From: Chersky-840 sp963794615
Lineage (GTDB): Bacteria; Actinomycetota; Acidimicrobiia; Acidimicrobiales; UBA8190
Assembly (NCBI GenBank): GCA_963794615.1
Contig: CAWCEP010000007.1
Coordinates: 124,001 to 188,000, forward strand
Reading direction: 5' to 3'
DNA length: 64,000 nt
Under the pieces are notes generated by a model that worked only from the letters and a program-made list of their open reading frames with translations, had not been told where the DNA came from and searched no databases. Position 1 is the first letter of the stretch. Each line of letters begins with the position of its first letter. Of the stretch, positions 1 to 11,041 are shown in pieces. The position numbers and the translations under genes are program-made.

Positions 1-1901
<1,901 letters not shown>

Positions 1902-2093
1902 GGGCCCATTCTGCTCCCTGCCGGGTGGGGTTCGACACCCCGGCCGCCGAAGGCCGGACGCTCGAGGTCCCCGGTGTAGCGTGGAAAGCGCTCGCCCTTG
2001 GGAGTGACGCCATGTTTGGGCTGGACGACCGTGCTGGAGGTTGTCGCCCCGTACAGGCCCGACGCCTCTTCTGAGCCTCGTCAAAGGACCCTC

Positions 2094-2171
2094 ATGGCTG
2101 TCGTGGTATCGGCTCGGCCCTCCCTGCTCGGGGAGTCCGGCGCGCCCGAGCCCATGGGGCCGACCCGGTGA
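2094..2171 (+). CDS. Possible 25-codon leader ORF coupled to the GAF-ANTAR gene
   Basis: A short ORF starts with ATG at 2094, 5 bases after AAAGGA (2083-2088), and its TGA overlaps the GTG of the next gene as GTGA. The product would begin MAVVVSARPSLLGESG. It matches no family I know. Good ribosome-binding spacing plus the stop/start overlap suggest translational coupling. The other reading is that the GAF-ANTAR protein really starts here and a base has been lost from the sequence, which is plausible because such breaks are common in this window. An even smaller ORF (2011-2073) lies just upstream. Confidence 0.35.
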   Translation: MAVVVSARPSLLGESGAPEPMGPTR

Positions 2172-2866
2172 CCACCGCCGACTCGAAACGTTTCTGGGCG
2201 GTGCTGTCGGGAATGGACGATCATGAGCCTCCGTCCCTGGAGACCTTGTGTCGGGGATGCGTGGCGCTCCTGCCGGTGAGCGGCGCGGCGCTGTCGCTCA
2301 TGGCGCCCGCCCACGCCCAGAGCGTCGCCAGCGCCTTCGACGGACGCGCTCGAGCTCTCCAGGACCTGGAGTTCACCCTCGGGGAAGGACCGGCCCTGGA
2401 CTGCTACGCCCAAGGCGCGACCGTCTTGGTCGACGACGTGCAGAGCCTGGCCCCGCGTTGGCCGCAGTTCAGTGCGGCGGTCGCCGCCATGGGAGTCCGG
2501 GCCGTGTTCGCCCTCCCGCTGCAGACCGCCGCCACCCGGATCGGGGTCCTGGTCCTGTACCGGGACGAGGCGGGCCCTCTGGCCGACGGGGTGCTCGACG
2601 ACGCCATGGAGGTCGCCGAATTGGTCACGCAACTCGTGCTGGTCATGCAGTCGGAGGCCGCCGCCGAATCGGTGGCCTGGGCCCTCGACGTGGCGGACCA
2701 CCGCGCCGTGGTCCACCAGGCGACGGGGATGATCGCCGTCCAGATCAACGGGGATGTCGACGAAGCGCTCGTCCGGCTGCGGGCGTATGCCTTCTCCGCC
2801 GACCGGCCCATTCGAGAGATCGCCGAAGACGTGGTGACGGGCCAGCTACGGTTCGACGACCGGTGA
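2168..2866 (+). CDS. GAF-ANTAR domain regulator
   Basis: Predicted cytoplasmic sensor and RNA-binding antitermination regulator of 232 residues. A GAF-type ligand domain covers roughly residues 20-155 (LGEGPALDCYAQG, VFALPLQTAATRIGVLVLY). An ANTAR domain follows at about 165-228 (VVHQATGMIAVQINGDVDEAL, then the AEDVVTG helix). ANTAR domains bind paired hairpins in nascent RNA and prevent termination; the signal sensed here is unknown. The start is GTG 2168, which overlaps the stop of a short upstream ORF. The next gene encodes a second protein of the same architecture 121 bases downstream, so the pair probably arose by duplication and may be co-expressed. Confidence 0.85.
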   Translation: MTTADSKRFWAVLSGMDDHEPPSLETLCRGCVALLPVSGAALSLMAPAHAQSVASAFDGRARALQDLEFTLGEGPALDCYAQGATVLVDDVQSLAPRWPQFSAAVAAMGVRAVFALPLQTAATRIGVLVLYRDEAGPLADGVLDDAMEVAELVTQLVLVMQSEAAAESVAWALDVADHRAVVHQATGMIAVQINGDVDEALVRLRAYAFSADRPIREIAEDVVTGQLRFDDR

Positions 2867-2987
2867 GGCCACGTCACCGGGCCGTGCGTCGGCCCCGGCC
2901 CGGTTCCCGGCGCGAAAATGGGCCCGCCACCGATTCGTCGGCGGCGGCAGGCCAGACCAGTCGAGCGACCCGAAAGGAGCAGAGGGA

Positions 2988-3827
2988 TTGACGATGGAAC
3001 GGCGGGATGAATGGTTGGCACGGACGTTCGTCGAGCTGGCTGACACCCTCGTCGCCGACTACGACGTGGTGGACTTTCTCGCCACGCTGTCCGAGCGGTG
3101 CGTGGAGCTGCTCGACACGGTCGAAGTGGGTCTGGTCCTCCTCGACCGCCACGGCGGCCTGCAGGTCATGGCGTCATCGACCGAGCGCATGCGCGTGGCC
3201 GAGCTGTTCGAGGTCCAGAACGAGGAAGGGCCTTGCTTCGACTGCCAACGCCAAGGTGAGCAGGTCATCAACAAGCCTCTCGCCCGCACCGAGGGCCGGT
3301 GGCCGCGCTTCGGCCCCATGGCCCTGGACGCCGGCTTCCACATGGTGCACGCCCTGCCGCTCCGGCTCCGTACCGACGTCATCGGCGCCATGAACATCTT
3401 CGATACCGAGTTGCGAGAGATGACGCCGCAACAGGTGAACATCAGCCAGGCCCTCGCCGACGCGGCGACCATCGGCATCCTTCAGGAACGCAGCGTCCGG
3501 CACCAGATCGACGTCGCCGGGCAACTGCAGGGCGCGCTCAATTCGCGGATCGTGATCGAGCAGGCCAAGGGTGTCGTGGCCGAGCAACAGAAGGTGAGCA
3601 TGGAGGAAGCGTTCGCGTTGCTCCGGGGTTACTCCCGCCACAGTCGCATGCCGTTGAGTGACGTGGCGGCCGCGGTCATCGATCGCTCGCTCCTTTCGGA
3701 GACACTGCGCTCGGTCAAACCGCTCGGACGTGACGTCCAGCGGCGCTCGAAAGACGCCGTGACGGTCCTGCGCGCCGACACGGGCGCCGACATCTGCGCC
3801 GACACGCTCGCCGGGGCTGATCGGTAG
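2988..3827 (+). CDS. GAF-ANTAR domain regulator, second copy
   Basis: A 279-residue paralogue of the preceding gene. Its GAF domain spans about residues 15-165 (VGLVLLDRHGGLQVMASSTE, EGPCFDCQRQGEQV). Its ANTAR domain spans about 180-240 (LQGALNSRIVIEQAKGVVAE, EEAFALLRGYSR). A basic tail of about 40 residues follows. Two starts are possible: TTG 2988, 8 bases after AAAGGAG (2973-2979), or ATG 2994, 7 bases after AGAGGG. They differ by two residues. The match to the ANTAR consensus is stronger than in the upstream copy. A DUF6629-like membrane protein starts 5 bases after the stop, so the three genes look co-transcribed. The ligand and target RNAs cannot be read from the sequence. Confidence 0.88.
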   Translation: MTMERRDEWLARTFVELADTLVADYDVVDFLATLSERCVELLDTVEVGLVLLDRHGGLQVMASSTERMRVAELFEVQNEEGPCFDCQRQGEQVINKPLARTEGRWPRFGPMALDAGFHMVHALPLRLRTDVIGAMNIFDTELREMTPQQVNISQALADAATIGILQERSVRHQIDVAGQLQGALNSRIVIEQAKGVVAEQQKVSMEEAFALLRGYSRHSRMPLSDVAAAVIDRSLLSETLRSVKPLGRDVQRRSKDAVTVLRADTGADICADTLAGADR

Positions 3828-3832
3828 TTCAC

Positions 3833-4496
3833 GTGTGCTTCTCACCTCAGGCCGACCTCGTGGGCGGTCTCGTCATCAGCGCCGTCGGCGTGGACGTCGT
3901 CCGCCACGTCCACCAACGGCGGAACCACATGGCCCTGGCTGCGCTGCCGCTCGTGCTCGGGGCCCATCAGCTCGACGAAGCCTTCGTGTGGTGGGGCCAG
4001 CAGGGCCACGTGCCGGCGGCCGTCGGCCACGTCGCCCTTTGGATCTACCTGTTGATCGCGTTCGTGCTCTTACCCGTCTTCGTCCCCGTAGCCGTGTACG
4101 CCCTCGAACCGAGCAAGCCTCGCAAACTCCTCATGGTCCCGTTCATCGTGATCGGGACCGGAGTGGCGGCTTGGCTGTTCGCGGCCATGGTGCGAGGACC
4201 GGTCGGCGTGACCGTGCACCCCTACCACCTCGCCTACACCATCAGACCCGGGCACGGGCTGCTCGTGGTCACGCTGTACGTGGTGGCGTGTTGCGGGACA
4301 CTGCTGTTCTCGGGGGAACGCCATATCGTCTTCTTCGGCGTCGCTGAACCTCGTGGCCGTGGCCGTGATCGCCAAGTTGACGGTCGACGGGTTCGCCTCG
4401 GTGTGGTGCGGGTGGGCGGCGGTGACGAGCGGCGTCATCGCGTTGCACATGCGCTTCGCCCAACCCCACCGCGCCATGCCCTACGTCCTCACCTGA
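3833..4496 (+). CDS. DUF6629-like membrane protein (one frame break)
   Basis: Multi-pass membrane protein of about 220 residues with the characteristic MCFS N-terminus, followed by a conserved HQLDEAFVWW stretch and several hydrophobic helices. Its function is unknown. The frame breaks at about 4343, where one extra base lies between GTC and CTG. Skipping it restores LNLVAVAVIAKLTVDGFASV and a further helix up to the TGA at 4494-4496. Without the correction the frame runs on into a nonsense tail that overlaps the desaturase. The GTG start at 3833 lies 5 bases after the GAF-ANTAR stop, so the gene probably belongs to that operon. Confidence 0.75.
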
Positions 4497-4605
4497 CCTG
4501 TTCCATCGCCGGCTTTGGTTTGGCCGGCTCGACGGTCGTTTGCGGTCAGGGCCTGGGTCTCCGTCCGACGGCCGAGGTGCCGCCCGGAAGCGCCGTCGTG
4601 CAGGG

Positions 4606-4611
4606 TAAGAT
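4606..4611 (+). promoter_or_regulatory. Candidate -10 box for the desaturase gene
   Basis: TAAGAT sits in a locally AT-rich patch about 95 bases before the desaturase start. No convincing -35 box is visible. If used, it would give a leader of roughly 85 bases that contains the hairpin at 4657-4684. Confidence 0.35.
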
Positions 4612-4656
4612 GCAATTAAACGTGTCGCCCAAGACCACGGTGACCCTGAACGCCCC

Positions 4657-4684
4657 CGCGGCAGCGGCTCCGATTGCTGCCGCG
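4657..4684 (+). promoter_or_regulatory. Hairpin in the desaturase leader
   Basis: CGCGGCAGC and GCTGCCGCG form a perfect 9-base-pair stem with a 10-base loop. It lies just before the AAAAGGA ribosome-binding site of the desaturase at 4705. The position suggests a leader element acting on translation or RNA stability, or a terminator for the upstream operon, although no U tract follows. Confidence 0.45.
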
Positions 4685-4704
4685 TCGGGCCCGAAAAGGA
4701 CACC

Positions 4705-5691
4705 GTGTCACAGACCGTTCTCGAGAGGGTGCCCGCCCCCCGGGCCACCTCAGCTTCATCTGAGCCGGCGCTGGCCGGCCCGCCCCCCGGACCCCTCACC
4801 TCGGCGCGAATCGTGACGTCGCTGCTGGTGGCGGGACCGCTGTTGGCGTTGGCGGTCTTCATCCCGTTGGGTTGGGGCGGCACCAAGACGATCTGGGGCC
4901 TCGGCCTGGCCGTGGCGTTCTATCTGTTCACCGGCTTCGGGATCAGCGTCGGGTTCCACCGGCTCTTCGCCCATCGCAGCTTCTGTCCGCACCGTGCCCT
5001 CAAGATCGTGCTGGCCGTGGCCGGGACGATGGCGCTCGAAGGCTCGGTGATCAGCTGGGTCACGACGCACCGGCGACACCACATGTTCAGCGACCGACCC
5101 GGCGACCCGCACTCCCCGGTCTGCTACGGAACGGAGCACCCCACGATCACCCGCGGCTTCCTGTGGGCGCACGTGGGCTGGTTGTTCGCATCCGATCCCA
5201 CCAGCCAGCAACGCTTCGCACCCGACCTGTTGCGAGACCCCGACATGGTGGTCGTCGACCGGCTGTTCCCGGTCCTGGCCGTCGTCTCATTGTTGCTCCC
5301 GTTGGGCATCGGCTGGGCCGTCACCGGCACCCTCGGCGGCGCGCTCGGGGTGTTCCTGTGGGCGGGCCTCATCCGGATGGCCCTGCTGCACCACGTCACC
5401 TGGAGCATCAACTCGGTGTGCCATCTGTGGGGACGCCGTCCTTTCACCACCGGCGACCACAGTGCCAACGTGGCGTCACTGGCGCTCGTGTCGTTCGGAG
5501 AGAGCTGGCACAACTTCCACCACGCCGCCCCGGCGTCGGCGCGCCACGGGGTCCTCGAGCATCAGGTCGATCTGGCCGCGGGGCTCATCCGGATCTTCGA
5601 GCGGGCCGGATGGGTCACCAAGGTGCGGTGGCCCACGGCCACCCAGATCGACACCCTGACCACCCGGGTCGAAGAGCCCCTCTCGGCCTGA
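4705..5691 (+). CDS. Acyl-CoA / fatty acid desaturase (delta-9 type)
   Basis: Integral membrane di-iron desaturase of 328 residues that would introduce a cis double bond into saturated acyl chains. The three histidine boxes are present: HRLFAH (about residue 90), HRRHH (about 127) and HNFHH (about 272). A further conserved HHVTWSINSVCHLWG lies before the last box. Hydrophobic segments flank the boxes as expected for this family. The start is GTG 4705, preceded by AAAAGGA at a normal distance. The 208-base gap upstream holds a possible promoter and a strong hairpin. The gene is convergent with a secreted propeller protein. The exact substrate (acyl-CoA, ACP or lipid-bound) cannot be told. Confidence 0.93.
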   Translation: MSQTVLERVPAPRATSASSEPALAGPPPGPLTSARIVTSLLVAGPLLALAVFIPLGWGGTKTIWGLGLAVAFYLFTGFGISVGFHRLFAHRSFCPHRALKIVLAVAGTMALEGSVISWVTTHRRHHMFSDRPGDPHSPVCYGTEHPTITRGFLWAHVGWLFASDPTSQQRFAPDLLRDPDMVVVDRLFPVLAVVSLLLPLGIGWAVTGTLGGALGVFLWAGLIRMALLHHVTWSINSVCHLWGRRPFTTGDHSANVASLALVSFGESWHNFHHAAPASARHGVLEHQVDLAAGLIRIFERAGWVTKVRWPTATQIDTLTTRVEEPLSA

Positions 5692-5722
5692 CCCCGCTCC
5701 GGCGGTCCGGTTGACACCGCGC

Positions 5723-5762
5723 CAGTCGGCGTCAGTCGGCATCGGTCGGCGTCGGTCAGTGA
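5723..5762. repeat. Four imperfect 10-bp tandem repeats at a convergent junction
   Basis: CAGTCGGCGT, CAGTCGGCAT, CGGTCGGCGT and CGGTCAGTGA lie head to tail between the stop of the desaturase and the stop of the propeller gene, and overlap the last bases of the latter. They look like slippage-derived repeats; no function is evident. Confidence 0.6.
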
Positions 5763-7254
5763 AACGCCTCGACGTGGCTCGCCCCGGCCACGAACAACAT
5801 GCCCCCCGCCGCACTCACCGCCGCGAAGTGTTGCGGCGTGCCGGTGGTGAGCGGCACCGAGTACAGCGTGGTCCCGGTGGACAGGGCCACCCCGTAGAGC
5901 ACGGACGCGCCGCCGTCGAGCGTCCACAGGACGCCACCCGCGATCGTGGGTGACCCGGCCTGGCCCGTCGGCGAGGTCCACGTCCAGCCGCGCGTCATGG
6001 TCGACCCCGGTCCCACCCGCACCTGGTCGATCGTCCCGTCCCCGCTGCACACGACATAGGCGTCGGGTGCCTCATAGGCGTTGCCTCCCCGGGAGTTGCA
6101 CAGGTCGATCGACGCCAGCTGCCCGCCGATCCCACCCGAATTTCGTGGCGTCGAGGAGATAGGCGGTCTGTTGCTTGCCCACGATGAACAGCTGCGAGCC
6201 GCCGAGGAGCATCGCCGCGGTCGACCCCAGGTCGCCGTCGTCGGCGTTGTCCTGCGCCCAATTCGCCGGCGCGAAGTACTGGCGCTCGGCGAGCGTCGGG
6301 GACAGCTCGATCACGGCGTCGCCGTGGTCGAAGGGCCGCCCCGCCTGGGCGCTGCCGTTGCCCGTCACGACGAAGATGTCGCCTGATCCGTCGATCGTGA
6401 CGCCGGCCGGGGCCCAGATGGCGCCCTCGTTGGCCGTGGGCACCTCATAGGAGAGCACGGTCCCGGCGCCGGACTCGGGCACGCCGACCACCCATCCGTG
6501 GTAGGAGCCGCAATCGCCGTAGTTTCCTCCGAAGGCGACGATCACGTGACCGGCGGACAGGGCGAGGCCGGTCCGCTGCAGCTGGGCCGCCGCGTTCCAC
6601 CGGGGCTGGTCGACGTCCCGGGACCACAGGACCCGATGGGTGGCGATGTCGAGGGCCACCACGATGTGCTTCACCGACGACCCCGACCGCTTCTGGGCGA
6701 GACGCGAACAGCGTGCCCGAGGTGGGATCGATGACCATGGTGGAGGTGATGCCCACGTCGGGCGTGATGTCCCCGCACGGGAGCATGCCGGCGGGAACGG
6801 GGGCGGCCACGTGGTCCGACCACGCCACCGCGCCGGTGGCGGCCGACAACGCGTACACGGTGTTGTTCTCGGTGGCCACGAAGACCTGGCCCCCCGAGAC
6901 GAGGGGCTCGCCGTAGACGGGCCCGTCGAGGGCCGGCGAGGTCCACGCCGCGGTCGGTGTGTGGTCGAAGCCGGGGTCGGCGGTATCGAGCGAGGTGCGC
7001 GAGACGTTGGCGCCGTAGGTGAGCCACGCCGCCGGCGAGGCCGGTGCCGTCGTGCTCGCCGTCGACGTCGAGGCGCGACCCGGCACCGTCGACGAGCTCG
7101 ATGGGGCCGACGTGGCGGCGCGGGGCGAAGAGGACCCGGACCCGCACGCCGCGCTCACCATCGCCAGGGACCCGAGCACCACGGCGCGCACCGCGGTGGA
7201 GTTGGCGACTCTGACGGCCCGGGCGGCGGCGTTGCACCTCCGGGCCCGTGCCAT
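5756..7254 (-). CDS. Secreted PQQ-like beta-propeller lipoprotein (two frame breaks)
   Basis: Exported lipoprotein of about 498 residues. The N-terminus (MARARRCNAAARAVRVANST) is basic and is followed by a hydrophobic stretch ending in VSAAC, a lipobox-like site. An S/T/P-rich linker leads into repeated propeller blades such as VYGEPLVSGGQVFVATENNT and GDIFVVTGNGSAQAGRPFDH, the pattern of PQQ-binding-like quinoprotein propellers. Two extra bases break the frame: at 6702 (between GCG and CTC) and within 6135-6137 (GGG for GG). Skipping them joins three segments that read as one protein with blades throughout. The substrate is unknown. A divergent EthD-like gene starts 71 bases away. Confidence 0.82.
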
Positions 7255-7325
7255 GGGTGCGAGTCTTGTCGCTTCCGCGAGGCCATGCGGGCGCGGGGAG
7301 CCGCCGTCGTGCTGGACTGCTGGCC

Positions 7326-8091
7326 ATGGCCAAGGTGCATCTCGGGTTCTTCTCCTTCACAGAAATCACGGACCCCGGCCAGCACCGGTCGTACAACGAA
7401 TGGCACCAGCTCGACCACATGCCCGAACAATTCCCGCTGCCCGGGGTGGTCTTCGGCCAGCGATGGGTGTCCACCCCCGCCTGCCGCCGGGCCCGGGCCT
7501 ACGACGATCCGACGTTGGCCCCCATCCACTACATGACCCTGTACCTGATGGGGGAGCCCGTCGACGCCACGTTGGAGCAGTTCCTGGCGCTCGGTGAGAC
7601 CCTGCGATGCCGCCGGTCGCTTTCACGAGCACCGCCGGGCGCGCCTGTCGGGCCCGCTCACTGTCACCGGGATGGTGGCGGCGCCTCGCGTGCTCGTGTC
7701 ACCGGACGCCATCCCGTACCGGCCCAACCGCGGCGTCTATGTCGTAGTGCGCGAGGGAGCCTCGCCCGATGACCGAGCGGCCGGCGCGACGTCGGGCCAT
7801 GCGCACGACGAGGAGGCTGGCCTGGCGGCGTCGATGCTCGGGACGGACGGGGTTGCCGGCGTGTGGAGCTTCGCCACCGACGGCCGCTTCGACCGCCACG
7901 TCTGGCGTCCCGGCCCCAAGACCATCACGGTGGGCTACCTCGATGTCGACCCTGTCCCGCCGGCGGCGATCCTGGGCGATCTCGTGCACGGCGCCGTGGC
8001 GGGGAGCCCACGCCGGGTCCTGTTCGCGGGTCCCCTGGAGACGATCACGCCGTGGCAGTGGGACTGGTTCGACGACGAGGTCAACAACTGA
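7326..8091 (+). CDS. Tandem EthD-like dimeric alpha/beta-barrel protein (one frame break)
   Basis: A 254-residue protein of unknown function. The N-terminal half (VHLGFFSFTEITDPGQHRSY, EWHQLDHMPEQFPLPGV) resembles EthD-like ferredoxin-fold proteins. The second half (RPNRGVYVVVREG, DGVAGVWSF, KTITVGYLDVDPVP) looks like a second barrel of the same kind. One extra base at 7605 breaks the frame between ACCCTG and GATGCC; the two parts join smoothly when it is skipped. Its stop overlaps the stop of the convergent reductase by 11 bases. The neighbouring oxidoreductases suggest a role in degradation or modification of a small molecule, but this is only context. Confidence 0.7.
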
Positions 8092-9083
8092 CGATCACCT
8101 TGCCGGTGTTGCCCCCCGGTGAAGAGGAGGTTGAGGGCGTCGGGGGCCCGCTCGAGCCCGTCGACGAGATGTTCGGCGTGCTTCACCTTGCCTTCGGCCA
8201 GCCACCCCACCATGTCGATCTGCGCCTCGAGGAACCGATCGAGGTAGTCGAGGACCAGGAAGCCCTCCATCCGTCCCCGCTTGATGATGAGATTGAAGAT
8301 GTTGCGCGGCCCCGGCGGCCGGCTCTTCTCGTTGTACACCGAGATGGCGCCGCACAAGACGATCCGTCCCCGCAGGGCCAGCTGGGCGAGACAGCTGTCG
8401 AGGATCTCGCCGCCCACGTTGTCGTAGTAGAGGTTGATCCCCTCGGGGCACGCAGCGCGCAGAGACGCGGCGACGTCGTCGGTCTTGTAGTTGATCGCGG
8501 TGTCGAACCCGAGCTCGTCGACGATCCATGCGCACTTCTCGGGCGAGCCGGCGATCCCGACGACCTTGGTCGCTCCTTTGATGCGAGCGATCTGACCGGC
8601 CACCGACCCCGTGGCCCCGGCTGCGCCCGACACGACCACGGTGTCACCCTCTCTGACCTTGCCCACGTCGATCATGCCGAAGTACGCGGTCATGCCCGTG
8701 ACGCCGAGCACGCTGAGCACCAGGGGTGGGTCGATCCCCGCCGGGATCACCTGCATGGACGCGCCCGCTTCGTCGGCGATGGTGTAGTCCTGCCAACCCG
8801 TGAGACCGACCACGAGATCGCCGACCGAGTACCGGTCGCTGTTGGACACCAGCACTTCACCGATGCCGGCGCCGCGCACGGTCTCGCCCAACTCGATGGG
8901 GGGGAGGTACCCGGGCGCGTCGTCCATCCAGGTGCGGATGGTGGGGTCCATCGACAGGTAGCGGACACCGATCAGCGCCTGGCCGGGCCCCGGCTCGGGC
9001 ACGGGGCCCTCCCGGAGCTCCGTCGTGGTCGCGTCCACCATGCCCGACGGTCGGCTGACGAGGACGATGCGGCGATTCGTCAT
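8081..9083 (-). CDS. NADP-dependent medium-chain reductase, CurA-like (frame break near the end)
   Basis: Zinc-independent medium-chain dehydrogenase/reductase of about 333 residues related to prostaglandin/leukotriene and CurA-type enone reductases. Marks are the GroES-like N-terminal part (RYLSMDPTIRTWMDD), the Rossmann motif VVSGAAGATGSVAGQIA, the conserved YYDNVGGEILD and FLVLDYLDRF. One extra base in the C6 run at 8112-8117 shifts the last residues; corrected, the protein ends FTGGNTGKVIVSC. The ATG at 9083 overlaps the stop of the upstream F420 oxidoreductase as ATGA, so the two are translationally coupled. The 3' end overlaps the convergent EthD-like gene by 11 bases. Confidence 0.9.
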
Positions 9084-10108
9084 TGGCACCACTCCTTCAA
9101 CTGCTCCACGGTAGAGAGCGGGTCGGGGCCGATGGGTGTGACGTTCAGCACGCTCACCCCCGCCTCGCGGTAGGCGGCGATCCGCTCCTGCACGTACCCG
9201 GCCGGCCCCACCAGCGACGTCAGCTCGAGGAGCTCGTCCGGGACGGCGGCGGCGGCCTCCTCCTTCTTCCCACTCAGGTAGAGGTCCTGGATCAGCGCCG
9301 CCTCGGTCTCGAAGCCGTAGCGACGAGTCAGGGCGTTGTAGAAATTGCGCCCCTTGGCGCCCATGCCCCCGACGTAGAGGGCGGTCATGGGCCGGGCGAA
9401 CTCGCGCAGCTGTTCGAGGCCGTCGCCGATGGCGACCAGCCCGCCGGCGGCGATCTCGAGCGGGCCCAAGTCGGCGGCGCGTCGGGCGGTTCCGGCCGCC
9501 AGGGCGTCTCCCCAGACCTCGTTGGCCCGCTCGGGGATGAACAGGAACGGGAACCATCCGTCGGCCAGCTCGGCCGTCATCTCGACGTTCTTCGGCCCCA
9601 TCGAGGCCACCCAGATGGGGATCTGGGCGCGGACGGGATGGTTGATGAGCTTCAGCGGCTTGCCCAGCCCGGTCCCGAGCCCGGGGGGAAGCGGGATGGG
9701 GTAGAGCCCCTCGTTGGTCAGCACCTCTCGACGCCACACCTTGCGACAGATGTCGATGATCTCGCGGGTGCGTTCCAGGGGCTGGGTGTACGGCACACCG
9801 TGCCAACCCTCGATGACCTGCGGCCCCGACGCCCCGAGGCCGAGGATGAAGCGGCCCTCGCTCAAGGCATCGATCCCGGCCGCGGTCTGAGCCAGGAGCG
9901 TGGGGGTGCGGGAATAGATGGGAAGGATGGCCGAGCCGATCTCGATCCGGTCGGTCTTGGCCGCGATATACCCCATCTGGCTGGGACCGTCGAGACCGTA
10001 GGCCTCGGCCACCCACACGATGTCGAGGCCGGCCCGCTCCAGGTCGGCGACGTGGTCGGCGGACTGCTTGACCCCTCGCGAGTAGTCGAGCATCGTGCTC
10101 AGGCGCAT
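9080..10108 (-). CDS. LLM-class F420-dependent oxidoreductase (Rv3520c-like)
   Basis: Luciferase-like TIM-barrel enzyme of 342 residues expected to use coenzyme F420 to reduce or oxidise a small molecule in the cytoplasm. Typical parts are DLERAGLDIVWVAEAYG near the N-terminus, RIEIGSAILPIYSRTP and SEGRFILGLGASGPQVIEG, which match the mycobacterial Rv3520c family best. ATG 10108 was chosen because it follows AGGAA at a good distance and starts MRLSTMLDYSR. An upstream in-frame extension looks non-coding. The stop overlaps the start of the downstream reductase by 4 bases. A short-chain dehydrogenase lies 64 bases upstream on the same strand, so the three probably form one pathway. Confidence 0.93.
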   Translation of the reverse strand: MRLSTMLDYSRGVKQSADHVADLERAGLDIVWVAEAYGLDGPSQMGYIAAKTDRIEIGSAILPIYSRTPTLLAQTAAGIDALSEGRFILGLGASGPQVIEGWHGVPYTQPLERTREIIDICRKVWRREVLTNEGLYPIPLPPGLGTGLGKPLKLINHPVRAQIPIWVASMGPKNVEMTAELADGWFPFLFIPERANEVWGDALAAGTARRAADLGPLEIAAGGLVAIGDGLEQLREFARPMTALYVGGMGAKGRNFYNALTRRYGFETEAALIQDLYLSGKKEEAAAAVPDELLELTSLVGPAGYVQERIAAYREAGVSVLNVTPIGPDPLSTVEQLKEWCQ

Positions 10109-10172
10109 CGGGATTCCTTTCCTCGGGTCGTCCCTCGATGGCGTGGCCCCACGGCGTGGCGACGATTCACGC

Positions 10173-10943
10173 TCACGACCCGACCGTGGACATGCCACCG
10201 TCGACGGGGATGAGCGCACCGGTCAGGTACGCCCCGGCGCGCGACGCCAGGAAGATGGCCGCACCGGCCATGTCGTCGGGTCGACCGATGCGCTTGAGCG
10301 GCGCGTTGGCGGCGATCTGGGTACCGAAGGCCTCGAGCGTCGCCGCCATCATCTTGGACTCGAACGGCCCCGGTGCGATGGCGTTGACGGTGATCGCCGG
10401 CGCCAGGCGCTTGGCCAGGTTGCGGGTCAGTTGGTGCACGGCGGCCTTCGACGCCGAGTACGAGTAGGTCTCGAGCACCGAGACGAGGATGCCGTCGATC
10501 GACCCGATGTTGATCACACGCGCCGGGTCGTCCGGAGACGATGCGAGTCGCAACAACGGTGTCAGGAATTTGGTGGTGTGGAACACCCCTTTCACGTTCA
10601 GCGACAGCACGCGGTCCCAGGCGGCGTCGTCGAACTCCTCGAAGGGTGCGCCCCAGGTGTTGCCGGCGTTGTTGACGAGAACGTGCAGCATCGGCTCGCG
10701 CTCACCCAGCGCGGCGGCGAGCGCCCGGCAGCCGGGTTCGGTGGAGAGGTCGGCGGGCAGCGCGATGCACTCCCCGACGGCGGAGAGCTCGGCGGCGACC
10801 TCGTCACATGCCTCGGCCTTGCGCGACGACACGTACACCTTGGCGCCGGCTTCGACGAATCCCGTGGCGATCATCTTCCCGATGCCTCGCGAGCCCCCGG
10901 TCACGAGGGTGGTCTTGCCGGCGATGGAGAACAGGTCGGTCAT
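10173..10943 (-). CDS. Short-chain dehydrogenase/reductase
   Basis: Classical SDR of 256 residues with the NAD(P) motif TGGSRGIG at about residue 14, the NNAGNTWG motif, catalytic Ser in INIGSIDG, and the YSYSASKAA active-site Tyr/Lys. The tail LTGALIPVDGGMS is the usual SDR end. ATG 10943 gives MTDLFSIAGKTTLVTGG. A TAGCGT -10-like box on this strand at 10978-10983 would give a leader of about 30 bases. The in-frame extension further upstream is the shadow of a gene on the other strand and was not used. The substrate is unknown; the gene heads a set with an F420 oxidoreductase and an enone-type reductase. Confidence 0.94.
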   Translation of the reverse strand: MTDLFSIAGKTTLVTGGSRGIGKMIATGFVEAGAKVYVSSRKAEACDEVAAELSAVGECIALPADLSTEPGCRALAAALGEREPMLHVLVNNAGNTWGAPFEEFDDAAWDRVLSLNVKGVFHTTKFLTPLLRLASSPDDPARVINIGSIDGILVSVLETYSYSASKAAVHQLTRNLAKRLAPAITVNAIAPGPFESKMMAATLEAFGTQIAANAPLKRIGRPDDMAGAAIFLASRAGAYLTGALIPVDGGMSTVGS

Positions 10944-11041
10944 GGTCGTCTGCGGCTCTCGGACGGGGAGGCGCCAGACGCTACCGTGCGATCGGGGTGT
11001 GCTCGAGTTCCCGGGCCCGGTACCCGTGCCAAGCTGGCTCC

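Noticed and set aside
4508..4531. GCCGGC...GCCGGC inverted repeat after the DUF6629 gene as a terminator
   Set aside because: The 6-base arms are self-palindromic and common in high-GC DNA, and no U tract follows; the support is too weak to list.
7863..9173. A 436-codon plus-strand frame opposite the CurA-like reductase
   Set aside because: The minus strand codes for a complete reductase with family motifs; the plus frame has none.
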